Positions 1-8,277 of a stretch of 64,000 nucleotides of DNA are shown piece by piece (the first letter of the stretch is position 1; each line of letters begins with the position of its first letter). Under the pieces are notes generated by a model that made no database searches, was not told where the DNA came from, and was given only the letters and a program-made list of their open reading frames with translations. A program made the position numbers and the translations under genes. This DNA comes from Butyrivibrio sp. MC2013 (GTDB lineage: Bacteria; Bacillota; Clostridia; Lachnospirales; Lachnospiraceae), in the NCBI RefSeq assembly GCF_000424585.1, contig NZ_AUKE01000018.1, forward strand, positions 1 to 64,000, written 5' to 3'.

Positions 1-25
1 GTACTAATAGGTCGAGGACTTTACC
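1..25 (+). rRNA. 23S ribosomal RNA, 3' end (partial)
   Basis: The first bases (gtactaatag gtcgaggact) match the conserved 3' terminus of bacterial 23S rRNA, which in Firmicutes reads close to TACTAATAGGTCGAGGGCTT. The rest of the gene lies upstream of the window. The exact mature 3' end cannot be fixed by reading and is placed near base 25. No 5S gene follows; the next element is a terminator. Confidence 0.9.
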
Positions 26-82
26 AAATATAGTCTTGAAAAGTTTAGATTCAGTATTCAGTTTTGAAGGAATAAATATTAA

Positions 83-118
83 AAAGCTTGAGGTTGTCGC
101 CTCAAGCTTTTTTTTATC
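83..118 (+). terminator. Rho-independent terminator of the rRNA operon
   Basis: An 11-bp stem (aaagcttgagg / cctcaagcttt) with a 6-base loop is followed by a run of T. It ends transcription coming from the 23S gene. It also lies just beyond the stop of the leftward chemoreceptor gene and could serve it from the other side. Confidence 0.9.
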
Positions 119-143
119 TATTTCTTAATTTTAGTTTATGATC

Positions 144-2096
144 TCATTCTCTCGAAGCAAGGTTTTCTACTTCATCCCTTACTTTCTCCATTGTCTCAGT
201 CAGTGTCCTTGTAGAACTTGAGATGTCCTGAGCTGAGCTTGCCAGATTCCTGATCTTGTCATTTACTTCATTGACTATATTTAAGAGATCTGAAGTTTCT
301 GCAGTGATGCCTTCAAGAGCATTCTTGATATTATTATTGGCTTCGCCGCTGTTTTGAGCAGTAGTCTTGGAATCTGCAGCAAGTTCATTGATCTCTTCTG
401 CAACTACTGCAAAGCCCTTGCCGGCATCACCGGCTCTTGCTGCTTCGATCGCTGCATTTAATGCCAACAGATTGGTCTGGTTTGCAATTTCCACTACCTT
501 GCTGTTATTGATCTCCAGCTCATCCAGATAGGAAGTGATCCTGTTCATGGAATCATTGACCTTATTACAGAAATCTGTAACATTGGTCATGTCTTCAGAT
601 ATAGTATTGCTGGCATCAGCATTACTGTTATTACCCGAGCTGATCTCATGCATTGTGCTGTTAACTGACTCAAAGTGTTCATTGATGGTATTGATCGCAT
701 CGAGGATACTCTGTTTTTGCTTTTCAAGCTCTGCTCTTTCGTGCTCAACAAGTTCCTGGGCTTCTCTTTTCTCTATTTCCACCAGATCCTTGAGATAATG
801 TACGCAGTTGGATTTATGATTAAAGCCATTATATATAGCAATAGCCATATCTTTACAGGTGGCGTATCCGCAGCAGGAGCAGTTGACCCTTCTGGATTCC
901 TCATCTTTCTTATTCATTGAATTAAATATAGTATTAAGCTCAGATTCAGAAGGTATCTTGTGGCTGCAAGTTGCTGATCTGTCAGTATATCTTCTTAGAT
1001 AATCTTCTAGCTTAAGACCTTTAAACTGCTTATTAAGAGCCTCCATTCGCTTTTCGGGAGTAAGAGGTCTTGACCATGGGCTCTTCTTATCACTTTTCTT
1101 TACCCTTTCCTGGATGGCATGGATATTGTAGAGGGGGTCATCACCGGATGTGATCTTTGGGTCTGTACCTGTTCCGGATAAACAACCGCATCTGCAGTTT
1201 AGTGCATCAATAAAGAGGAAGGGAGTTTTACCGCCCTTTATCCTATCTGCATTTTTCTCCAGGAAGTGATACATATGTTTTTCGCCTTCAATCTGTCTGA
1301 TAAAAGCATCACTTCCCAGGAGCCAGTATACATTATCTTTGAGACCTCCTGGCATTGGATAGATAGAGCCAAGGCCGTATTCGATCTCATCATTTACTGG
1401 ACTTCCTGAGATATTATGCTCTTTGACATATTTCATCAGATGATAGAAGGTGACATTGTATTCTACATAGCCCTTATTTGCAGGGTCATCTATCTCCATT
1501 TTCTTTGCAATACAGGGACTTATAAAGGCAAGCTTGTCCTTTATGCCCATTTCCTTTCTGGCGTAGACAGCCGCACACATCAGGGGGCTTTGAACAGGAA
1601 AGAGCTTAGGCAGGAGCTGCGGAAGGTATCTCTCAATATAGCCTACAACAGCAGGGCAGGGCTGGGATATTCCGCCCAGGAAATGGTGCTTTTGTATATA
1701 ATTGATATATGCCCATGTAGTTATATCAGCTCCAAAGGATACGCTGATCAGTCTGTTTACTCCCATTTTCTTAAGTCCGCCCAATACCGAGGAGTATTCT
1801 TTTGGATAATCGGCCAGAAAGGCAGGAGCGATGAGAAGGGATATTTTCACTCCCTTTTTAAGGTCTGCAAAGAATCTTTCGGTATCATCGTTGTATTCTC
1901 TGGCGTCATGTTCGCATACATCAAAGCAGGCTCCGCAGGCTATACACTTGATGCCATCAACCTTTATCTTTGATTCGCCATTTTCATCAGGATCGGTTGA
2001 TACGCAGGCTCCCATACAGCTGCAGGCGCTTATGCATTTGTTGCAGCCTACACACTTATCATTGGTATATACCAGAGCATCAAATTCGTTGGCCAT
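144..2096 (-). CDS. Soluble chemoreceptor fused to a sensory-type [FeFe]-hydrogenase module
   Basis: A 650-residue cytoplasmic protein with no membrane segment. In order: a 2[4Fe-4S] ferredoxin domain (residues about 10-65; [11 protein letters not shown] and [11 protein letters not shown]); an iron-hydrogenase large-subunit domain (about 80-350) with H-cluster-type cysteines in [22 protein letters not shown] and NCRCGC; a four-cysteine Fe-S domain (CSCCGYATC, later NC); then a methyl-accepting chemotaxis signalling hairpin (about 480-650) with the core [18 protein letters not shown]. The start is the ATG at 2096, preceded by GGAGGG; an in-frame upstream codon at 2120 lacks a comparable site. 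In catalytic hydrogenases the first H-cluster loop reads TSCCP; here the cysteine that relays protons is a proline, as I would expect in a sensory enzyme. Inferred role: reporting H2 or redox state to the chemotaxis machinery. Confidence 0.85.
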   Translation of the reverse strand: MANEFDALVYTNDKCVGCNKCISACSCMGACVSTDPDENGESKIKVDGIKCIACGACFDVCEHDAREYNDDTERFFADLKKGVKISLLIAPAFLADYPKEYSSVLGGLKKMGVNRLISVSFGADITTWAYINYIQKHHFLGGISQPCPAVVGYIERYLPQLLPKLFPVQSPLMCAAVYARKEMGIKDKLAFISPCIAKKMEIDDPANKGYVEYNVTFYHLMKYVKEHNISGSPVNDEIEYGLGSIYPMPGGLKDNVYWLLGSDAFIRQIEGEKHMYHFLEKNADRIKGGKTPFLFIDALNCRCGCLSGTGTDPKITSGDDPLYNIHAIQERVKKSDKKSPWSRPLTPEKRMEALNKQFKGLKLEDYLRRYTDRSATCSHKIPSESELNTIFNSMNKKDEESRRVNCSCCGYATCKDMAIAIYNGFNHKSNCVHYLKDLVEIEKREAQELVEHERAELEKQKQSILDAINTINEHFESVNSTMHEISSGNNSNADASNTISEDMTNVTDFCNKVNDSMNRITSYLDELEINNSKVVEIANQTNLLALNAAIEAARAGDAGKGFAVVAEEINELAADSKTTAQNSGEANNNIKNALEGITAETSDLLNIVNEVNDKIRNLASSAQDISSSTRTLTETMEKVRDEVENLASRE

Positions 2097-2238
2097 ATTA
2101 CCCTCCGTAATGTGCCGCAAGATATACAGTCAGCAGCTACTCTAGCTAGTATCTCGGTCATTTTAATGCTTTTTTCCACCCTCTTTTTACAATAGTTTTA
2201 TTGACGAATTTTTCAGATTATTTATGTATATATTTCTT

Positions 2239-2268
2239 TTTACATATGCAGATAAACTGTGATATACT
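2239..2268 (+). promoter_or_regulatory. Probable sigma-A promoter of secDF
   Basis: TTTACA (2239-2244), 18-bp spacer, TATACT (2263-2268) with an extended -10 TG at 2260-2261. The gene start is 63 bp downstream. It lies in the 234-bp divergent region between the chemoreceptor and secDF; I saw nothing else convincing there. Confidence 0.5.
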
Positions 2269-2330
2269 TAAATTCGTGTGAATGTCGCAATTTGACGTCA
2301 TAACGCACTAATAACGGAGGTTGTTTCAAG

Positions 2331-4661
2331 ATGAAAAAGATTAAGCAGGTACTTGCGCTAGTTCTTGTACTGGCTGTGCTTGGAGGCTTGTTCTTCGTGG
2401 CATGGTTCGGAATAGGAGCCAGCAAGGATGGTTCGATGCACGACATCCAGTTCGGACTTGATCTCTCAGGTGGTGTTAGTATCACGTATCAGGTTGAGGG
2501 TGAAAACGGGGGGAATCCTACTACTGCAGAAATGGATGATACCATTTACAAGCTGCAGAGACGTGTAGAGTCAGAGCTTGGCACTACAGAGGCATCTGTA
2601 TACAGGGAAGGGGAGAACAGGATCAATGTTGAGATTCCCGGTGCTACAGATGAAATCTTCGCAACACTTTCCACTCCCGGTAATTTATACTTCATCAGGG
2701 AATTCAATGATGAAGGTGAAGCAAACTATGTAGACAATTCAGCAGAGATCTACGGCATGAGCCTTGGTATCTATGAGCTTGCTGAAGGAGTCACCATTGA
2801 CTCACTTAAGGAGTCCGGAGATATCATCCTTGAGGGTAAGGATGTGGCCGGTGCTCAGGCAGGTATCATGACTCAGAACGGAACAGATTATGTTGTTGAA
2901 CTGACTCTTACTGATGAAGGTAAGAAGAAGTTTGCAGATGCTACTACAGCAGCTGTTGTAAATCATGATACCATCGGTATCTACTACGATGGTGAATTCG
3001 TAAGTGTTCCCACTGTTGAATCTGCTATTACAGCCGGTGTGGCTCAGATCACACACATGAGTTCCTATGAATCAGCTCAGAGCCTTGCTTCCACCATCCG
3101 TATCGGTGGACTGGACGTATCTCTGACAGAGCTACGTGCCAATGTAGTTGGTGCTCAGCTGGGATCCAGTGCTATACATACCAGTAAGATCGCTGCCATG
3201 ATCGGTCTTGCACTTATCGTATTATTCATGGTCATCATTTACAGAGTGCTGGGTGTTGCAGCATCCCTGGCACTGGGCTTCTACAGCTGCCTGGTTGTTA
3301 TACTGCTGTCAGCATTCAATATCACACTGACACTTCCCGGTATTGCAGGTATCATCCTGTCAATCGGTATGGCAGTAGATGCCAACGTGCTGGTATTCTC
3401 ACGTATTCGTGAAGAGCTTGCAAACGGAACTGAAGTACAGAAGGCTGTTAAGTCAGGTTACTCCAAGGCTCTTTCAGCTATTCTTGATGGTAATATCACC
3501 ACACTTATAGCTGCGCTGGTTCTGGGACTTAGAGGATCAGGTACTGTTAAGGGCTTTGCTATCACACTTGCTCTTGGTATCATCGTTTCCATGTTCACAG
3601 CACTCTTTATCACTAGGATCATTACCAGAGTACTTTACAATCTTGGTTTCAAGGATGAGAAGTATTACGGCAAGGCTAAGGCTGCAGGTTCCATTGATTT
3701 CGTAAAGAGGCGTAATGTATTCTTTGCTATCTCATGTGCCATCATCGTACTGGGACTTGCTGTTATGGGTGTAAACCATGCACAGAACAAGGGTGCATTT
3801 AACCTGGCTATCGATTTCGCCGGTGGTACATCCACTACTGTAGTATTTGACGAGCTTCCTTCAACAGAAGAGCTTGAGAATGATATTGAGCCTGCTATCA
3901 TCAAGGCTGCAAATGATGCAGATGCATCTCTGAATGTTACTTCTATCTCACATCAGGTTGTAGAAGGTGAGAATACAGTAGTATTCAAGACTATCACACT
4001 TCCTGAACCTTCCAGATCAGCTGTAGAGGATGTTCTTGAGACAACAGAGTCCTATGCAGTATCTGAAGTAACATATGAGTCCATCAGTGCTACTATCAGT
4101 AACGAGATGACCAAAGATGCCATCGTAGCTACTATCCTGGCTCTGATCCTGATGCTGGCATACATCTGGCTGAGATTCAGAGATCTGAGATTTGGTGCAA
4201 GTGCGATCATCGCTCTGGCTCATGATGCTGCTATGGTTATCATGTGCTATGCATTTACCAGAATTGAAGTAGGTTCCACATTTATCGCAGCTGTACTTAC
4301 AATTATCGGTTACTCTATCAACGATACCATCGTTACCTTCGACCGTATCCGTGAGAACCAGCATAATGTTCGTACAGAGGATGACCTGAAGGAACTTGTT
4401 AATAAGTCCGTTAACCAGACTCTTACAAGATCACTCTTCACATCCATTACTACTTTCATCATGGTACTCTGCCTCTTCATCGTAGGTGTTGAAGATATAA
4501 GGACATTTGCACTGCCTCTTATGATCGGTGTAATTGCAGGTACATATTCTTCAATCTGTATCGCAGCAGAGCTGTGGTTTATCATGAAGAAGAAGTCTAT
4601 GTCATCAGCTAAGGCTGCTGGTAAGGCTGACAAGAATGGCAAGAAGACAGCAAATGCATGA
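2331..4661 (+). CDS. secDF: Protein translocase subunit SecDF (fused)
   Basis: A 776-residue fusion of SecD and SecF, the proton-driven membrane accessory of the Sec translocon that pulls secreted proteins outward. The N-terminal membrane helix (residues about 5-28) is followed by the SecD signature DIQFGLDLSGGVSITY and a large extracytoplasmic P1 domain. The first transmembrane bundle contains GIAGIILSIGMAVDANVLVF. After about residue 455 the SecF half begins, with LAIDFAGGTST and a second bundle ending in TIIGYSINDTIVTFDRIREN. Each half shows six predicted membrane helices in total, as in the fused Firmicute proteins. A GGAGG site sits 10 bp before the ATG. The gene is transcribed alone and ends in a terminator. 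Confidence 0.96.
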   Translation: MKKIKQVLALVLVLAVLGGLFFVAWFGIGASKDGSMHDIQFGLDLSGGVSITYQVEGENGGNPTTAEMDDTIYKLQRRVESELGTTEASVYREGENRINVEIPGATDEIFATLSTPGNLYFIREFNDEGEANYVDNSAEIYGMSLGIYELAEGVTIDSLKESGDIILEGKDVAGAQAGIMTQNGTDYVVELTLTDEGKKKFADATTAAVVNHDTIGIYYDGEFVSVPTVESAITAGVAQITHMSSYESAQSLASTIRIGGLDVSLTELRANVVGAQLGSSAIHTSKIAAMIGLALIVLFMVIIYRVLGVAASLALGFYSCLVVILLSAFNITLTLPGIAGIILSIGMAVDANVLVFSRIREELANGTEVQKAVKSGYSKALSAILDGNITTLIAALVLGLRGSGTVKGFAITLALGIIVSMFTALFITRIITRVLYNLGFKDEKYYGKAKAAGSIDFVKRRNVFFAISCAIIVLGLAVMGVNHAQNKGAFNLAIDFAGGTSTTVVFDELPSTEELENDIEPAIIKAANDADASLNVTSISHQVVEGENTVVFKTITLPEPSRSAVEDVLETTESYAVSEVTYESISATISNEMTKDAIVATILALILMLAYIWLRFRDLRFGASAIIALAHDAAMVIMCYAFTRIEVGSTFIAAVLTIIGYSINDTIVTFDRIRENQHNVRTEDDLKELVNKSVNQTLTRSLFTSITTFIMVLCLFIVGVEDIRTFALPLMIGVIAGTYSSICIAAELWFIMKKKSMSSAKAAGKADKNGKKTANA

Positions 4662-4740
4662 TGAATATATCTTATGGTTCTATGGAGCCGTAAGACCTAT
4701 GATAACTGCTTAATGCAGCTGACATCTACAATAGCAATTA

Positions 4741-4793
4741 CCGCGGGATTAACCTGCGTCAATTATGACAGCAGTTTATCCCGCGGATTTTTT
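4741..4793 (+). terminator. Rho-independent terminator after secDF
   Basis: A 12-bp stem with one mismatch (ccgcgggattaa / tttatcccgcgg), with an inner pairing CTGC/GCAG, is followed by ATTTTTT. Its position argues against any recJ start upstream of 4812. Confidence 0.9.
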
Positions 4794-4811
4794 GATATAG
4801 GAGCATTACTA

Positions 4812-6767
4812 ATGGCCAGATGGATGGTTATGCGAAAGGGAGCAGATTTTCAGAAGATTGCCGCCGATCATCATATCAGTATGATCCTGGCAAGGCTTAT
4901 AAGAAATAGAAATGTACAGGGGGACCAGGAGATAGAGAGATTCCTGAGAGGGGATCTGTCTGATCTGAGGGATCCTCATACATTACCTGATATAGATAAA
5001 GCTGCTTCTATCATGAAATCGAAGATTGACTCCGGATCCAGGATCAGGATCATAGGAGATTATGATGTGGATGGGATCACCTCCACTTATATATTATTCA
5101 GCGGATTAAAGCTGGCAGCTCGTGGAACGGATACATATGTAGATTACAGGCTTCCTGACAGGATAACTGATGGCTATGGTCTCAATGAAAGGCTGGTAAG
5201 GGAAGCTGCCGATGACAATATCGATACTATAATGACCTGCGATAATGGTATTGCTGCTCATGAGCAGATAAGGCTTGCTTCAGAGCTGGGAATGACTGTA
5301 GTAGTAACGGATCATCATGAAGTTCCCCTTGATAAAGAGAGCGGAGAAGAGATCCTGCCTCCTGCAGAAGCTGTGGTGGATCCAAAGAGATCCTCCTGCC
5401 AGGCTCCCTTTAAGGAAATATGCGGCGGCTTTGTGGCTTATAAATTTCTCCAGGTGCTCTTTGAGCTTTATAAAACAGATGGAGTGATATTAGATGATGC
5501 TGTTATATCAGATGATGGAGCGATAATTAAAGAAGATACAGATGTAAAGTGTTCCAGAAGAGGCGCTATCAGCCAGGCTATGCTATCAGCATATATGGAT
5601 GAAGCTACTCAAATGGCCGCCCTTGCTACAGTATGTGACGTAATGCCTCTTGAAGATGAGAACAGGATCATTGTAAAAGAGGGCTTAAAGCGCATGGAGC
5701 ATACGGGCAATCTGGGCCTTAAATGTCTGATGGATGTCACGGGACTTGCTGACAAGAGTCTGACAGCTTATAGCCTTGGATTCATAATCGGACCATGTAT
5801 GAACGCTACCGGAAGACTGGATAACGCTACCAGAGCAGTGAGACTATTGGCAGGGGGTGATATGGCAGAAGCTGCGTCTATTGCCGTTGATCTCAAGGAA
5901 TTAAACGACAGCCGTAAGACCATGACCGTTGAAGGCGTCACAAAGGCTTCTGAGATGGTAGACTCCATGGATAAGATACCGGATATCCTGGTACTATACC
6001 TGCAGGATCTCCATGAATCCATTGCCGGAATAGTAGCAGGCAAGATCAAGGAGAAATACAACAGACCTACCATAGTCCTCACAGATGGTCAAAATGGAGC
6101 AAAGGGCAGCGGCAGATCCATTGAAGCTTATGATATGTTTACAGAGCTCTCAGCCTGTAAGGACCTTTTTGATAAATTTGGCGGACACAAGATGGCTGCC
6201 GGGCTCTCACTTCCCAAGGAAAATATAGGGGCCCTCTCTGAAAGGCTAAATGCAGCTTCTGTGCTTACAGAGGACGATTTTACACAGGTCCTGAGGCTGG
6301 ATATGGAGCTTCCCATTTCCTATGTGACCATGGATCTGGTCAGAGAACTGGAGAATCTTGAACCTTATGGCAATGGCAATGCCAAGCCCTGCTTTGCAGC
6401 CAGGAATATCAGGATACTATCCGGCAGGATCATGGGCAAGAACAGGAATTGCGGCAAGTATAACTGCCAGGATCCTGACGGCAACAGATTTGAGATGGTA
6501 TATTTTGGTGATATGCAAAGATGGCACGATTTCCTCATAAAGCGATATGGCACTGATGCCCCCGACAGGATCTATAATAATATGGGGAGAGGGGAATACA
6601 CAGATGCACTTCAGTGTCGTGAATACAAGGATGTATCCCGACACGATTTGAAGTGCAGGGATGCACTTCAGTGTCGTGATATTGTGATCAATATCGCCTA
6701 TTATCCTGATATTAACAGTTGGAACGGCAGAGAGAGTCTTCAGATCATCATGAATGATTATTGCTGA
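4812..6767 (+). CDS. recJ: Single-stranded-DNA-specific exonuclease RecJ, with a palindromic element inserted in frame
   Basis: A 651-residue DHH-family 5'-3' exonuclease of DNA repair and recombination. The DHH domain shows IGDYDVDGITSTYIL (residue about 80), TCDNGIAAHEQ and VVTDHHEVP (about 166); a DHHA1 nucleic-acid-binding segment with GSGRSIEAYDMF and FGGHKMAAG follows; an OB-type C-terminal domain ends with INSWNGRESLQIIM. The ATG at 4812 follows TAGGAG; a longer frame from 4674 would run through the secDF terminator. Residues 598-622 are encoded by a palindromic repeat that also occurs outside genes in this window (see 6603-6678). RecJ-like residues resume after it, so the insertion kept the frame. 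The gene ends 16 bp before the murE start. Confidence 0.93.
   Translation: MARWMVMRKGADFQKIAADHHISMILARLIRNRNVQGDQEIERFLRGDLSDLRDPHTLPDIDKAASIMKSKIDSGSRIRIIGDYDVDGITSTYILFSGLKLAARGTDTYVDYRLPDRITDGYGLNERLVREAADDNIDTIMTCDNGIAAHEQIRLASELGMTVVVTDHHEVPLDKESGEEILPPAEAVVDPKRSSCQAPFKEICGGFVAYKFLQVLFELYKTDGVILDDAVISDDGAIIKEDTDVKCSRRGAISQAMLSAYMDEATQMAALATVCDVMPLEDENRIIVKEGLKRMEHTGNLGLKCLMDVTGLADKSLTAYSLGFIIGPCMNATGRLDNATRAVRLLAGGDMAEAASIAVDLKELNDSRKTMTVEGVTKASEMVDSMDKIPDILVLYLQDLHESIAGIVAGKIKEKYNRPTIVLTDGQNGAKGSGRSIEAYDMFTELSACKDLFDKFGGHKMAAGLSLPKENIGALSERLNAASVLTEDDFTQVLRLDMELPISYVTMDLVRELENLEPYGNGNAKPCFAARNIRILSGRIMGKNRNCGKYNCQDPDGNRFEMVYFGDMQRWHDFLIKRYGTDAPDRIYNNMGRGEYTDALQCREYKDVSRHDLKCRDALQCRDIVINIAYYPDINSWNGRESLQIIMNDYC
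6603..6678 (+). repeat. 57-bp-period palindromic element inside recJ
   Basis: The 19-mer gatgcacttcagtgtcgtg occurs at 6603-6621 and again, exactly, at 6660-6678, so the period is 57 bp. Between the copies are a short hairpin (atacaaggatgtat) and a long hairpin whose arms are cgacacgatttgaagtgc and gcacttcagtgtcgtg. The unit corresponds, in reverse complement, to the elements at 24856-24994, and in the same sense to 31097-31153. Translated, it gives the 19-residue unit DALQCREYKDVSRHDLKCR followed by the start of a second copy (DALQCRD). Confidence 0.88.
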
Positions 6768-6783
6768 AGAATGGAGGGATATT

Positions 6784-8277
6784 ATGAAATTATCAGATCT
6801 TATCAGAAATCTGGATTGTAAGGTTTACGCAGGTTCTACAGGCTCAGAGGCAGATATATCTACTATAGAGATCAGTTCTGTGATCAATGACAGCAGGAAG
6901 GTCGGCGAGGGTTGCCTTTTCATATGCATAGAGGGTGCCAATTTTGATGGTCACAGTGCTGCCGGGGAGGCAGCAGCAAATGGCGCAGCAGCTCTCCTTG
7001 TGATGAAGAAATTGGAGAATATACCTGAAAATGTTGCTGTTGTCATGGTAGAGGATACAAGGAAGGCTATGGCCATTGTGTCAGCCCAGTGGTTTGGACA
7101 TCCTGCAGAGAGCCTTAAGACTGTGGGCATCACAGGCACTAAGGGTAAGACTACTACTACATATCTTATCAAGAGCATGCTGGAGAATGCAGGCCATAAG
7201 GTTGGCCTCATAGGTACTATTGAAGTTATAATAGGAGATGAGCACATTCCTGCTCTTAATACCACTCCTGAGTCCTATGATCTTCAGCAGTATATGAGAA
7301 GAATGGTAGACGCTGGATGTGACTGCCTTGTCATGGAGGTCTCATCCCAGGCGCTGATGCTTAGCAGGGTAGGAGGCTTTACTTTTGACATAGGTATCTT
7401 TACCAATATTGAGCCTGATCACATAGGTCCCAATGAGCACAAGGATTTTGAAGAATACATGCACTGCAAGGGACTGCTCTTTAAGCAGTGCAAGGTTGGA
7501 ATAGCAAATGCCGATGATGAGCATATGGAAAAGGTGCTGGAAGGTCACAGCTGCACATTGGAGACCTTTGGTTTTGGTGAAAAGGCAGATCTTAGAGCTA
7601 TCAATCTTGCCTATATCAGAAAGCCCGGTGAACTGGGCGTATTCTTTGATACCGAAGGAATATACGAGATGCATGCTCTGGTCAAGACTCCGGGTAAGTT
7701 CTCTGTATATAACGCCCTGTGTGCTATAGCTGTAGCAAGACATTTTGGCTGTGATGACAAGCAGATCGCAGATGCTCTGGCAGCTGCCAAGGTCAAGGGT
7801 CGTATAGAGATGGTCAAGGTGTCTGATGATTTTACTCTTATGATCGACTATGCTCACAACGCCATGGCGCTTAAGAGCCTTCTCATGAGCCTTAGAGATT
7901 ATCGTCCTAACCGCCTGGTAAGCCTCTTTGGCTGCGGCGGCAACAGATCCAAGCTTAGAAGATTTGAAATGGGTGAAGTCAGCGGCAGGCTCTCAGATCT
8001 GACTATCATTACTTCAGATAATCCCAGATTTGAAGATCCCATGGATATCATTCATGATATAGAGACCGGCATCAAAAAGACTGATGGCAAATACGTGGAG
8101 ATCCCAGACAGAAGAGAAGCAATAAAGTATGCCATTGAGAATGCCCAGCAGGGCGATATCATTGTACTTGCAGGCAAGGGCCATGAAGATTATCAGGAGA
8201 TAAAAGGCGAGAAATTCCCTATGGACGAGAGAGTCATTGTAGCTGATATCGTAAAGGAAATGGATCATAATGACTGA
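6784..8277 (+). CDS. murE: UDP-N-acetylmuramoyl-L-Ala-D-Glu:meso-diaminopimelate ligase
   Basis: A 497-residue cytoplasmic Mur ligase that adds the third stem-peptide residue to the peptidoglycan precursor. It has the N-terminal UDP-binding domain, the ATP loop GTKGKTTTTY (about residue 117), the central ALNTTPESYDL substrate region, and a C-terminal domain with TSDNPRFEDP (about 411). DNPR at this point is the known marker for meso-diaminopimelate rather than lysine. The ATG at 6784 is chosen because GGAGG precedes it by 6 bp; an earlier in-frame codon overlaps the end of recJ. It overlaps priA by 8 bp, so the two are probably translationally coupled. Confidence 0.95.
   Translation: MKLSDLIRNLDCKVYAGSTGSEADISTIEISSVINDSRKVGEGCLFICIEGANFDGHSAAGEAAANGAAALLVMKKLENIPENVAVVMVEDTRKAMAIVSAQWFGHPAESLKTVGITGTKGKTTTTYLIKSMLENAGHKVGLIGTIEVIIGDEHIPALNTTPESYDLQQYMRRMVDAGCDCLVMEVSSQALMLSRVGGFTFDIGIFTNIEPDHIGPNEHKDFEEYMHCKGLLFKQCKVGIANADDEHMEKVLEGHSCTLETFGFGEKADLRAINLAYIRKPGELGVFFDTEGIYEMHALVKTPGKFSVYNALCAIAVARHFGCDDKQIADALAAAKVKGRIEMVKVSDDFTLMIDYAHNAMALKSLLMSLRDYRPNRLVSLFGCGGNRSKLRRFEMGEVSGRLSDLTIITSDNPRFEDPMDIIHDIETGIKKTDGKYVEIPDRREAIKYAIENAQQGDIIVLAGKGHEDYQEIKGEKFPMDERVIVADIVKEMDHND

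Noticed and set aside
4674-4811. Upstream extension of recJ by 46 codons
   Set aside because: It would run through the secDF terminator hairpin and has no ribosome-binding site; the ATG at 4812 has one and matches the family start.
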